Positions 48,361 through 58,600 of a stretch of DNA of 64,000 nucleotides are shown piece by piece. The DNA lies in contig CM070900.1 in NCBI GenBank assembly GCA_036417435.1, positions 119,614,315 through 119,678,314 on the forward strand. The letters run 5' to 3'. The notes under the pieces are model-generated. The model saw only the letters and a program-made list of their open reading frames with translations, searched no databases and was not told the DNA's origin. Made by a program: the position numbers and the translations under genes. Each line of letters starts with the position of its first letter. Position 1 is the first letter of the stretch. This DNA is from Inia geoffrensis (lineage: Eukaryota; Chordata; Mammalia; Artiodactyla; Iniidae).

Positions 48361-49340
48361 CCCAGTGGCCTGAATTCTGGGCTGAATCTATACTAAACAC
48401 TGGTTAATAGTGTTGAGTTTGTTCTGCACTTCTGTAAGATTTATTGAGCTCAGATGCAAAATATGATTTTATGGGTTGACTCTTTGAGATTTGATTTGTT
48501 CATGATTTCAGTATGATCCAGTTTCTTACTAACATTATTACCTGACTCTTCAGTAAACAAGACATTTACTGATGGATTCTGTAAACTCATGGTGCCTTGA
48601 AACACACTTTTACTGGTTACAATAATGAACCCAGTAACAAAAATAGCAAAACTTTCTATTATTAGCTTCTAACTTGAAAGGATCTTTTCTAAATAGAACT
48701 TTCTTAAAGCTCCAGGGCACAAGTTATGGTCTGTAGAACTTCTGTGATAGTTGTATAAAATAATAGGAAACACTATAAAGTGAAATACTTTACACACAGT
48801 AGAATTTCTTCTCCTACTAAATAAGTCATTAACTCATCATTGCTTTAGCATGTTGTTGATGATGAACATAGTCTGAGGAAACACATAAGTTTTACATTAT
48901 AATTTGAGTGCAGTCTCTGCAGTAAGTTCTTACTCATTTCCTATATGCCATGCTGCTCTCTTCCTAAGAGCTACATGAAAATTCATTTATGTCTGTTAAT
49001 CCAGAGACCTAGTAAAAAACACCGATGATTTCATAAATTCTAAATTATGATGATTGTGAGTTTTTCAGGTACATTTTTGAGGAAACAAGTATATAAACCA
49101 AGTAATTTATAAATGTATTTGTTTAAATACATTTGAATAAGATAAGAATCCATATATAAACTCTGAGATTCTTAGAAAACTAGTCTACCACTTTATATTA
49201 AAAGTGTCACATTTTGGGAGAGCCTCATTTAAAATGTCTGCTATCTTAAAAATAGCTATTATTTATATTTATTTTAAACCATCATTATCAACCTATCTAA
49301 GCGTTACATATATGATATATATATATGTGTATGTGTGTAA
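48361..49340. other. AT-rich DNA, no recognisable gene
   Basis: No gene or confident repeat. A short TA/TG run lies near 49311-49338. Confidence 0.45.
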
Positions 49341-49344
49341 GTTT

Positions 49345-50480
49345 CATTATTCAGGGTGTTTATAGTCTGTAAAGATGCCACAAATACTGAGTTAGTGAAT
49401 AAGGACTCATTGCTCCTAGGGAAGATACAAGGTTAGGTTCCTGAGAGACTCTGGTCACATTTTCACCTGCCAGCTGATACATGGTTTTGTTTTATATGTG
49501 TTTCTGTTTAAAGATATCTTATTTAATATATATTTCTTACAATAATAATCACATGGTCTTTAAAATATTTAAAGCCAGGAGCTTTGGAGGCCATTTGCAT
49601 TACATAGCTCCATTTGTCAATTTCCTTATAAAACAGGTAGTCATCTCAGTATTGTAAAAGTTTCTCTTCCCTGTAAAACTTTTCCTGTATAACATTTAGC
49701 AAGCATTTTAATAATTCTTCCGCAGCCTCTTGATTTGCAGAATCTGTTTCACCTGCAAATTTAAGATTTTCATGCTCTATCACTGTTTGAAATGTGAAGC
49801 CCACCATCACTAAGCAAGAAGAGTTTAACATTTTCCTGACTCTGGGCAATGTGACTATAAATATCTTAGACCTTCAGCCTCACAACAGTGCTGTCCACTA
49901 TACTTTTTAAAATTGGTCATCATCTCAAGAATTCATAAATTTAGCTGCTTTTCCATCTTTTCCATGGCTTCATCAGGCACCATAGATATGCTAGCACTTT
50001 CTGTAATGGCCACATGTAAAGACCAGTGAAGTTCCGCTTCCTTTTCCTGGGTGTACATCTTGTTGATTCATTAACATTGAACTCATGGCCAATAGCACTA
50101 TAAGGCATGCCTGAATAAAGCTTATCTAAACATGTATTTTCTCCATAAGGCACGTCACAGTCTTCTTATGATTAAGAGAACAAGCTAGCATTTTAGCACT
50201 ATGCTAAAGGGTCATTTAAAACAGTGAAATCACCAAAAACACACAACAATGTAAAAAAAAAAGTGGCAATACATAGTTCACAACATTGTCCCTTGTTTAA
50301 AGTATGAGGGCTGAAACGTCAGTCAGAGCACTGCCTTGTTCAACCTACACTGGGATGGTGTGTGTAAAGTGACTCAAAATTTTTGCCACTCTGCACGTCT
50401 GTGAATGACTATGAAAGCACTGATTTTGGAGTTACAGATGCATTTTAGCAAGTAGGCAGATTCACAAAATGAAGCCATGA
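49345..50480 (-). mobile_element. Tigger-type (pogo) DNA transposon remnant, antisense
   Basis: Terminal regions at both ends match a Tigger element by wording. The right end (about 50420-50480) has CATTTTAGCAAGTAGGCAGATTCAC. The left end (about 49380-49460) has AGTTAGTGAATAAGG...CATTGCTCCTAGGGAAGATACAAGGTTAGGTTCCTGAGAGACTCTGGTCAC. The interior holds transposase fragments. Mid-element coding text is largely missing, so it is internally deleted as well as mutated. Confidence 0.85.
49646..50153 (-). pseudogene. Tigger transposase fragments
   Basis: The minus-strand open frame 49941-50153 contains SGMPYSAIGHEFNVNEST, the N-terminal helix-turn-helix of a Tigger/pogo (CENP-B-like) transposase that binds the terminal repeats. 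The frame 49646-49849 contains FAGETDSANQEAAEELL, from the region after the second HTH. The two pieces are in different frames and no DDE catalytic residues are visible. Not functional. Confidence 0.8.
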
Positions 50481-50798
50481 ATGTTGAATTCCTGTTTGAA
50501 TAATTCCACTGTGAATAATTTTACTGGTTTTAACTTTAATATCTCTTTCTGAACTTCACTTCATCCTGGTGAACTCCTAATGGGAGAATCAAAGAAAAAC
50601 CAACTCACTCCTTCTCTTCAGTGTTTACCCAACTGTGCTCTTCTCAGTGATAACATCCCTTTCCACTTTTATCAGTTATTCATGAGACAAACAGAACTAC
50701 TATTTGTCTCTGTCAGACTTTGGTTTTCATATTTTATTCTGGAGCTCCACAGCTGCAGTACAGGCAGTTAAAAAAGAAAGATGGCATAGGAAGGAAAG
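50481..50798. other. unrecognised DNA
   Basis: Lies between the Tigger element and the next relic. No family recognised. Confidence 0.35.
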
Positions 50799-51092
50799 AT
50801 GGATGAAAATGAGGGCAAAGATAAACTGGGACTTGTGCAAAACTGGAACCCACAAGATGAATGGGAACCCATTTCAGTTCGCATTGTTTCTGATCATGAT
50901 GAGATCAGCATACTGCATGAGAAGCTGCTGCCCCTCTTCTTGGAGTGAAACACACACCTGGCCCAGGAACCACAGAAGCTGAAGGACAGTTCAGGGGAGT
51001 GTATATCAGTTGCAGACCTGCTGCTGTCCAATCAGTGCAAGTTCAGCCAGCAGAAAGCAGCAACATGTGTGAGCTACAAAAGTGCCCAGTGA
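50799..51092 (+). pseudogene. Coding-like relic of unknown identity
   Basis: One frame starts ATG at 50799 and runs 97 codons to TGA at 51090, with a single in-frame TGA at 50946 (codon 50). Its translation is of mixed, protein-like composition: acidic and tryptophan-containing near the start (NWNPQDEWEPISVRIVSDHD), then LLPLF before the stop, and a SVADLLLSNQCKFSQQK segment after it. It is unlike the repeat translations around it. I do not recognise the gene. The most likely reading is a retrocopy or exon relic of a host gene, but an unrecognised transposon piece or chance remain possible. No poly-A tail or TSD was found. Confidence 0.35.
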
Positions 51093-51369
51093 CCTCATTA
51101 TTATAGCCTTTCTGCATGTAAAGAGCATAAAGTTGCTGATTCATTCCTGTCCTCCAAATCTTTGCAAAAATATTTCTTATGGCCTACTTTCATCATAAAC
51201 ATCATAAACACCAAACAGAGGTAAGGGTATTCCAGGAAAAGTAGTCTAGATTAGCTAAAGTTATGCATTACAAAGCCAATGCATTCCAGTTTGTGTCACT
51301 TAGTATCCATACTTTAAACATACTCATTTTCAATCAAAACAATGGTAAAGTTATGCTTCCTTCGAACAC
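51093..51369. other. unrecognised DNA
   Basis: No family recognised. Could be 3'UTR of the preceding relic. Confidence 0.3.
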
Positions 51370-52420
51370 AGTACAACTTTTTCATTGACTTTAATCACAG
51401 ATCTTGGAAGTATTAGGAAACCTCCCAGGGGATCTTCTGTGTTTTAGACATACCATTCTGTGTCCACGTCATGTAGTGGCAACCCACTCTTCCCTTGGTT
51501 GTCAGAGTCAGTTACCCAGTCAGAAGTGTAACCTCCTTTGCCTGTTGATTCATTGGCATGAGGAACTAAAAGTGGTTAGGTTATCATCACAAATTCTAAT
51601 TCAATAGAATCATTATTTTTGTCATTGATATAAGCATTCCTCCTTTTGTATTTAAGACTTCTAGACCATTAGAAACTAAAGTCATATGGACAGAATTTTT
51701 TTTTTCTTAATAGATCATTTGTGGTAATAGTGAAAGGAAGTACTCTTATCCTTTGAGTCACAGATCCATGAGTCTTGGCCATAGGAGAAAGATCTCTATA
51801 TATAGACTGCTGATTTAGAGCACATATCACATCCTGGAGAAAATTTCCCCACATCTACAAGATATAACCACAAGTAAGAATTCAAAAGGCCATTGCACTG
51901 TTTTGTCAAGCCAGCTGTTTCAAGATAACGAGGTACATGTACATCCAGTGACTTTCATGGGCCTGGACTCATTGCCAAACTTTATCAGCTAGGAAGTTAT
52001 TTGGTTGATCAGAAATAATGCTGTGTGTAATACCAACATGGTGAGTATGACATTCTATAAATCCATGGATAGTTACTTTGGCAGAAGCATTGCAGACAGG
52101 GAAGAAAAATCCATATCCAGAGTAGATGTCTAATCCAGTGAGTACAAGATATTACCTCTTCCACCAGTTGAGCTGACTGCTAATCCCAGGGAATGGTGCC
52201 AGAACAGAAGCTATGTGTTGGTTTCTGCTGTGGTCATACTGACACTCAGCAGTGGCTATAACCAGTGCTCTTCTGGTGAGTGTAAATCCTATATCCTGCT
52301 CCAGTATATAACCTCTATCACTGCTGCCTTGGCCACTTTGTTCATGAGCCAGTTAGGCAGTGATACAATTGGGTGGGAGCAGGATGACTAACAGAGCAAT
52401 GGTCACATTATTTTTCTCCA
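51370..52420 (-). pseudogene. ERVL-type endogenous retrovirus pol (integrase) remnant, antisense
   Basis: Minus-strand text reads as retroviral integrase core of the ERVL group. The first catalytic Asp lies in a GLDIYSG block (codon 52128-52130), the second in an ISDQ block (52008-52010), and the Glu in an LETAG block (about 51919-51921, in a shifted frame). The C-terminal part, including WGNFLQDVICALNQ, is open at 51669-51854. Several stops and at least one frameshift lie between them. No LTR was recognised nearby. Integrase would join viral cDNA to host DNA; this copy cannot. Confidence 0.8.
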
Positions 52421-52459
52421 TACCATCTATAGCTATCTGATATACCATATTTTTTGTCT

Positions 52460-52600
52460 ATTGCTATGTATTGGCTTTTGTCCATGTTGGAATCCAAACT
52501 CCATTGAGGGCAGGGTTTATTGATTATTTTGTTTGTTGATATATTACCAGGACATTAAAAAGTATTTCTGAAATATAGTACATATAACTCAAAAAATATT
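52460..52600 (+). repeat. Possible L2 3' end, sense
   Basis: CTCCATTGAGGGCAGGGTTTATTG followed by ATATTACCAGGACAT resembles the L2 3' region. Short and diverged. Confidence 0.4.
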
Positions 52601-52629
52601 ATCAAATGAAAAAATAATGAAACTTTATA

Positions 52630-52803
52630 AATAACTTACATGTGATTACTATTTTTATTCCTAATTTATAGATTAGAAAGCTGAGCATCATAGAGATACA
52701 TTGTTATTTACAAAATGCCATTCCTCTGTTAAGTAGTAAAGCTGGGATTCACACCCTGTCTGTCTGCCTTACAGAGTGTACTTTTAACCAGGATGAAACA
52801 TTA
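52630..52803 (+). repeat. MIR SINE, sense
   Basis: ATTCCTAATTTATAGATTAGAAAGCTGAGCATCATAGAGA, then AGTAAAGCTGGGATTCACACCC, then TTTTAACCAGGATG follow the MIR core and 3' half closely. It is the best-preserved MIR in the window. Confidence 0.8.
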
Positions 52804-53173
52804 CCTCTTATTTTGAAATATTGGATTATTTGATGAAGTAGGACAAGGTAAGAGTTTTCTGTTTTGAGATTTTAGTGTAATACAGTAAAAGTCCTCTATG
52901 AAGTCAAAACTGTGACCACTTTTGATATTATATGTACTTCAAGAAAAATGATGCAAGTACTCTGATCCATCTTTGGAGTTTTTCAGTGTCTGACAGTACT
53001 AAAGAGACAAAATTTGAATTTCAGGACTTACCAGGGCTATAAGACAGTAGTAAACACCTTCTACTATCATTTAGGGTTCCTGGAGAATTATCGTCCGGAA
53101 AGGGTGATAAGCTACAGTTAGGCAAGTGTTTTGTTTTGTTTTTCTGCAACCCAGTCACCAGTGAGGTCAGTAT
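52804..53173. other. unrecognised DNA
   Basis: No gene or repeat identified. Confidence 0.4.
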
Positions 53174-53206
53174 GATTAGCTCAAGATTAGCTCAAGATTA
53201 GCTCAA
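53174..53206. repeat. 11-bp unit x 3
   Basis: GATTAGCTCAA repeated three times head to tail, directly before the left arm of the inverted duplication. Confidence 0.95.
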
Positions 53207-53209
53207 GAC

Positions 53210-53699
53210 TTCCTCTGTGGAGAAAGATATCATCTAGAGCCTCTATATTTTTCATTTACAGTGGCTTTCTTTCTTTTTTTAATATTTTTATTTATTTATT
53301 TATTGGCTGCACTGGGTCTTAGTTGCAGCATGTGAGATCTTTGTTGTGGCATACGGTATCCTTAGATGCGGCATGTAGAATCTTTGTTTAGCTGCGGCAT
53401 GTGGGATCTTTAGTTGAGCCACACGAACAATTAGTTGCAGCATGTGGGATCTAGTTCCCTGACCAGGGATCAAACCCAGGTGCCCTGCATTGGGAGTGCA
53501 GAGTCTTAGACACTGGACCATCAGGGAAGTCCCAATAGTGTCTGTCACTCAGTAAAACATTAACCAGATTATTAAGAAAATATAGCCATGAACATTGGGG
53601 TTATATTTTCTTAATATTCTGGTTGATTTTTTACTGAATGAAAGACATTGTGAATGAAAAGTATAGAGGCTCTAGATGATACCTTTCTCCACAGAGGAA
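53210..53699. repeat. ~95-bp inverted repeat, left arm split by a SINE
   Basis: The left arm is 53210-53270 plus 53534-53584; the right arm is 53602-53699. The reverse complement of the right arm matches the two left pieces in order with scattered mismatches. Shared blocks are CCTCTGTGGAGAAAG, ATCATCTAGAGCCTCTATA, TTTTCATT, and CCAGA(T/A)TATTAAGAAAATATA. The SINE (53271-53533) is absent from the right arm. Confidence 0.93.
53271..53533 (-). mobile_element. tRNA-derived SINE variant, antisense
   Basis: Begins with TTTATTTATTTATT then GGCTGCACTGGGTC and ends CATCAGGGAAGTCCC. The body consists of repeated GCATGTGGGATCTTT-like modules of about 30-45 bases. It differs from CHR and resembles older artiodactyl tRNA SINEs. 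AGTGGCTTTCTTTC on the left and AGTGTCTGTCACTC on the right look like a worn TSD. Confidence 0.88.
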
Positions 53700-53726
53700 A
53701 TATCTCATCTTGCCACACTATGTAGA

Positions 53727-54278
53727 ATAGCCAGGACATGGAAGCAACCTAAATGTCCATCAACAGAGGAATGGATAAAGAAGATGTGGTACATATATAC
53801 AGTGGAATATTATTCAGCTATAAAAAAGAACAAAATAATGTCATTTGCAGCAACATGGATGGACCTAGAGATTGTCATACTGAGTGAAGTAAGTCAGACA
53901 GAGAAAGACAAATATCATATGATATCGCTTATATGTGGAATCTAAAAAAATGGTACAAATGAACGTATCTACAAAACATAAATAGAGTTACAGATGTAGA
54001 AAAGAAACATTGTTACTGGGGGATAAGTGGGAGGGGGGAGAGATAAATTGAAGGATTGGGACTGACATATACACACTACTATATATAAAATAGGTAATGA
54101 ATGAGGACCTACTGTATAGCACAGGGAACTCTACTCATTACTCTGTAATGGCCTATACAGGAAAATAATTTTAAAAAAAGTGAATATGTGTATATGTATA
54201 ACTGATTCACTTTAGTGTACACCTGAAACTAACACAACATTGTCAATCAACTGTACCCCAGTAAAAATTTAACAATAT
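53727..54278 (+). mobile_element. 5'-truncated L1, sense
   Basis: Starts at AATAGCCAGGACATGG and runs through the ORF2 C-terminus (the open frame 53676-53945 ends ISLICGI) and 3'UTR to GTAAAAATTTAACAAT. It is near consensus, so relatively young. The outer TSD ATATAGCCATGAA occurs at 53580-53592 and 54279-54291. The inverted copy of the upstream flank (53602-53699) lies inside the TSD-bounded interval. Confidence 0.93.
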
Positions 54279-55153
54279 ATATAGCCATGAAAAAAATCAG
54301 ATAATAGAAACACCCCTAGGGATGACCGAGTTATTACCATTCTCAAATATGGACTTTAAGTTAATAGTGATTAACATGTCTAAGAAAATAATAAGAATAA
54401 TTTTGCCAGAGGACAGTAAATTATGAAAAAAATCAACTGGATATCCTATTTCACACAAATGCAATAACTGAAATTAAAAAATCAGTATATGGTAATAACT
54501 AAATTAGATAGAAAAGAAGATTCATGAAGTAAAAGATAGGTCATTAGAAAATATTGAAGCTGAAGCACATAGATGAAACCATGGCAAATGTAGGAGGGAG
54601 GAAGAGAGAAGGAAATCAGGGCAGGAACAATATCCAAAGAGTAAATGGCTGAGGATTTCCTTTTATTGACAGAAGTTCGTCAATTTATATATTCCTGAAG
54701 CATAATGGAACCCAAGCAGGTTAAATGCAAGGAAGAACACATCTAGACATATTATGGAAAAAGTGCTGAAAACAAAAGGGGGAAAAAAAAATCACAAGCA
54801 GCCAGACAAAAAAGACAACTTTCAAAGGAGTAAAAATAATATGGACATCAGATTCCTCAACATAAAGAGTGAGACTCAGGAGAAGAATAAACCTGGATAA
54901 CTATTGGTGAATACTTTGTAAAGCTACAGCAACTAACAGTATGTAAAAGATGCAGTAATCGATAAATAAACCAAGGAAACAGACTAGTTACAGAAGGAAG
55001 ACCCATACACATATAATCTCTTGATTTATGACAAAAGTATCATTACTGTACACTTGGGGAAAATAATCTTTCCAATAAATAGAGTAAATACGGTATCCAT
55101 ATGGACATTTGAAAGAATAAATAAAATATTACAGATGAATTCCACATCAAAAT

Positions 55154-55382
55154 GTGAAATATGGGGCTTCCCTGGTGGCGTAGTGGTTGAGAGTCCGCCT
55201 GCCGATGCAGGGGACACGGGTTCGTGCCCCAGTCCAGGAAGATCCCACATGCCACAGAGCGGCTGGGCCCATGAGCCATGGCCGCTGAGCCTGTGCGTCC
55301 GGAGCCTGTGCTCCGCAACAGGAGAGGCCACAACAGTGAGAGGCCCGCGTACCACAAAAAAAAAAAAAAAAAGTGAAATATG
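55154..55382 (+). mobile_element. CHR-type SINE, sense, with TSD
   Basis: Flanked by GTGAAATATG at 55154-55163 and 55373-55382. The pol III promoter boxes are recognisable: an A-box region TGGCGTAGTGGTTGAGAG and a B-box region GGGTTCGTGCCCC. The body ends GCGTACCACAAAA with a pure A-tail. One of the copies closest to consensus here. Confidence 0.97.
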
Positions 55383-55669
55383 AAACTGTAGAGCTTCCAG
55401 AAGAAAATGTAGGAGAATATCTTCATGAGTGGAGATAATAAAAAATTTCTTTAAAAGACACAGAAACTTTAGAAAGTTGATAAATTATACTATACATTAA
55501 TATTAAAAAGTTCTGGTTTGTCAAATGACACTGTTATGAGTGAAACACGTCTGAGTGAGAGAAGATAATTGCAATATATGTATCCAAAATAACTTATATT
55601 CAAATTTATAATAAATGAAAGAAAGTCCAGGCAAAGCAACAGACAAAAAAAGTTTTTTTGAATAAGTGC

Positions 55670-55671
<2 letters not shown>

Positions 55672-55708
<37 letters not shown>
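55672..55708. repeat. (CA)n microsatellite
   Basis: A pure CA run inside old L1 sequence. Confidence 0.97.
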
Positions 55709-55711
<3 letters not shown>

Positions 55712-55801
55712 TATCTATGTCTGTATCTCTGTATTAATATCAGCATCAGGGATACACAAATAAATAATGGATGAGATACCATTATTCACACAAAAAGTGA
55801 C

Positions 55802-56155
55802 TGCTGTGGTCTCAGTGTTTGTGTTTTCCCCCTAAATTCATAGGTTGAAATCATAACCTTCAAAGGTGGTGGTATTAGTAGGTAGGGCCTTTAGGTCATG
55901 GGGGGCGGAATCCTCATGAATGGGATTAGTACTCTTTTAAAAGAGATCCTAAGAGCTTCCTAGGCCCCTTCTAAAAGATTAGGACACAATGAAAAGGGTG
56001 CTGGCTGTGAACCAGGAAAGGGTTTGTCACTTGATCATACTGGTGCTTTAATCTTGGCCTTCCCAGTCTTTAGAACTGTGAGTAATAAATTTCTGTGGTT
56101 TATAAGCTACCCAGTCTGTGGTACTTTGTTCTAGCAGCCAAACAGACTAGGACAG
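55802..56155 (+). repeat. MLT1-type LTR (ERVL-MaLR), sense
   Basis: TGCTGTGGTCTCAGTGTTTGTG start, then AATTCATAGGTTGAAATCATAACC, TCATGAATGGGATTAGTACTC, GAACTGTGAGTAATAAATTTCTG (poly-A signal region), and GCAGCCAAACAGACTAGGACA end, all in MLT1 order. No internal sequence is present, so it is a solo LTR. L1 text resumes after it. Confidence 0.88.
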
Positions 56156-56850
56156 TAGCTAAAATTAAAAAGTATTACTTGGGATATTGAGGAACTGAGT
56201 CTCTCACACACTGTTTTAATGAGGTTAAATTGGTACAGTTACATTGGAAAATAATTTGCCAATATCAACCGAAGCTGAATGAACTCATATCTTACGCCCT
56301 AGCAATTCAACTTACAGGCATGTACCTAATAGAACGTGTACATATGTTCACCAGAAGACATGTATAAGCATACTGATAGCATTAGTCTTTGTAGACCCAA
56401 GCTAGATATAACCCAGATATCCATCAGTGCTAGAATGGGTAAACTGTGATAGATTCATTCAGGGGATTATCATATGACATCGAGAATGAACATTCCATTC
56501 CACACATTACGACAGACAGATCTCACAAACATGATAAGTGAGAGAAGCCAGACATAAGAGAATGAATTCTTTATATTCCATTTATATAAATTTCAAAAAT
56601 TGGCGCAACATACCTATGGTTATCAAATTTGGGGGAGTAGTTTCTTTTGGGAAAGTGTAGTGAGTGAAAACAGGTGTAAGGGGAGATTCTGGTAATGGTC
56701 CGTCCTACTGAGTCCTGGTTTTGTCACTATTAAGTTTGTAAAAATTCATTGATAGGTCCACATATTTGTGCATATATTTTATACATTAAATACTACAATA
56801 TAAATTTTTCTCATTTTTTACATTTACTTATTTAAAATTAAAAATGGGAC

Positions 56851-57699
56851 ATTCTGTGCCATAGAAAACTCTGCTGTACAGCTTAGGTAGTTTTTAAAAT
56901 ATATATTAAAAAGTATTGTTGACAGTAGACCATGATAACAAACTGGAAAAGCAAAGTCTATTTCAGTGATCACCCAAAGTAAATTTTTTGAAGTTAATTT
57001 TGCCTTGGAGCTTAAAATATCGGAAGAATAAAATGTGCCTTTTTTTCCTTAAAATTGAAAAGATTGTGAACTACTGCTACTTCTTAAATTAATTAATAGC
57101 TAGGAAAGTTTCTGCATATGCACTGTAAGGGTAAATACAGATTAAAAATTAAAAATAAGAAGCTTAATTCTCCTTGCTAAAAATAAAGGAAGAGACTTCT
57201 CCCAGCTCCCTTTTCTTTCTCCTTGTTTTAGAGCATTTACTTTAGAAAACTTGTAACTTCTTTCTCTCTTTGTAATGTATATAAATACTTTTAAAAGCTA
57301 AATAAGACTTCTGTCTTTTGAAACTCAGGAATGCCTTTCTTAAGGGCTTGGGAACCAGCTCAGTGAAATGTCATCATTAAGGAAGATAGTGCCCCTTTTA
57401 TCATGTTTCTATGGGAGGATAGAAGCCTAACTTCAGCAGGCCACCTGGCTCCAAAACTGTGTCCTGTCATAAAGATGTGAGAAGTTTAATTTTTCTTTGG
57501 ATAAAGCCGGTTAACATCAGAGTGAATCTAGGATGAACTATGTGTGACAAATGGTATGGTCAAATTCTCTTAGTTGAGGACTAGTTATTGTTTATCTTGA
57601 GAACATGTATATAATGAGTTGTACCTGATTGGCTATATAAAAGGGTCAGACTTCTTTCTGTCTTTGCAGTCTCTTAGCAGATTTCCTGTGGTGCGTATC
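56851..57699. other. unrecognised DNA
   Basis: No gene or confident repeat identified. Confidence 0.4.
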
Positions 57700-57931
57700 A
57701 CATTCTGTTTTTTTTTGTGTGTGTGTGTGGTACGCGGGCCTCTCACTGTTGTGGCCTCTCCCGCTGCGGAGCACAGGCTCCGGACGCGCAGGCTCAGAGG
57801 CCATGGCTCACGGGCCCAGCCGCCCCATCGCATGTGGGATCTTCCTGGACTGGGGCACGAACCCGCATCCCCTGCATCGGCAGGTGGACTGTCAACCACT
57901 GTGCCACCAGGGAAGCCCAACATTCTGTTTT
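57700..57931 (-). mobile_element. CHR-type SINE, antisense, with TSD
   Basis: Flanked by ACATTCTGTTTT at 57700-57711 and 57920-57931. The tail is T9 followed by a GT run next to the body. The body is near consensus with the CCACCAGGGAAGCCC end. Confidence 0.97.
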
Positions 57932-58428
57932 AAATCTAATTCAATAATAGTGTTGTTTTCTTTTCTCTTATACCTTTGTGGAAAGGTTTTCTGGGTTGGT
58001 AGAATATTTTGTTTTTAATTATCTTTCTCCAACACCATACACATGTGATGTAAGTATATGCTAATGTGTATGTATACATATATAACATCCATATATATTT
58101 TAAATAACTTAAATATCTCTAAAAAGAGTTTTTCAAACTTCAGTCTTTTTTTAACAGCCTTTACAGAAATTAAATCGAAATCCACTATAAAAAAAAGTCA
58201 TTCTTTTTTACTTTCTTCATTGAATGTTCTATGTTTTTATTTTTATGAAACTTCATCTCATTTAAATAAGTAATGAAAACAATTTTGAGTGTAAAAATTC
58301 CTTAGAAGAAAAGTACCCATACACAAAGTTTTCATTTGTTAAATTTAATTAAAGTGTATGGCTTCAGAGTCTTCCTTGATGAGGGATTCATTGAGTATAG
58401 AAAATTGTCACATAAAAATGATAGGAGG
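57932..58428. other. AT-rich DNA, no recognisable gene
   Basis: Nothing identified. Confidence 0.4.
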
Positions 58429-58556
58429 GAGTTCCCTGGTAGCCTAGTGATTAGGATTCCAGGTTTTCACTGCCGTGGTCTGGGTTCAATCCCTGATTGG
58501 GGAACTGAGATCCCACAAGCTTCGCAGCATGGCCGAAAACAAGCAAAAAAAAAGAA
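58429..58556 (+). mobile_element. Short tRNA-derived SINE, sense
   Basis: GGAGTTCCCTGGTAGCCTAGTG start, a B-box-like GGTTCAATCCCTG, GCAGCATGGCCG, and an A-rich tail with AAAAAAAAAGAAAG. Same short type as the copy in the ERV at 34.7 kb. Confidence 0.9.
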
Positions 58557-58567
58557 AGAGAGTATAT

Positions 58568-58600
58568 TAAACTCCTTTTGAAAATAATAAAAGGAGTTTA
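58568..58600. repeat. 12-bp perfect inverted repeat, 9-nt spacer
   Basis: TAAACTCCTTTT at 58568-58579 pairs with AAAAGGAGTTTA at 58589-58600, just after a SINE tail. There is no following T-run, so it is not read as a terminator. Confidence 0.9.

Larger units (their letters stand above)
54300..56850 (+). mobile_element. Old L1, sense, split by a SINE, a CA repeat and an MLT1 LTR
   Basis: ORF1-like wording (about 54300-54900, with CACATCTAGACATATTATGG...AGCAGCCAGACAAAAAAGACA) is followed by ORF2 C-terminal wording (about 55380-55640) and then, after the LTR, by a 3' region (56155-56850, with GATATCCATCAGTGCTAGAATGGG). Very diverged, with no long frame. Most of ORF2 is missing. Confidence 0.75.

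Noticed and set aside
53174..53206. CRISPR-like short repeats
   Set aside because: The units are 11 bp, directly abutting and without spacers, in mammalian DNA.
55164..55240. tRNA gene suggested by A-box and B-box sequences
   Set aside because: The boxes belong to the tRNA-derived head of a CHR SINE with TSD and A-tail; no tRNA cloverleaf with a proper 3' half was seen.
58568..58600. Stem-loop as a rho-independent terminator
   Set aside because: It is eukaryotic DNA, has an AT-rich stem end and no following T-run.
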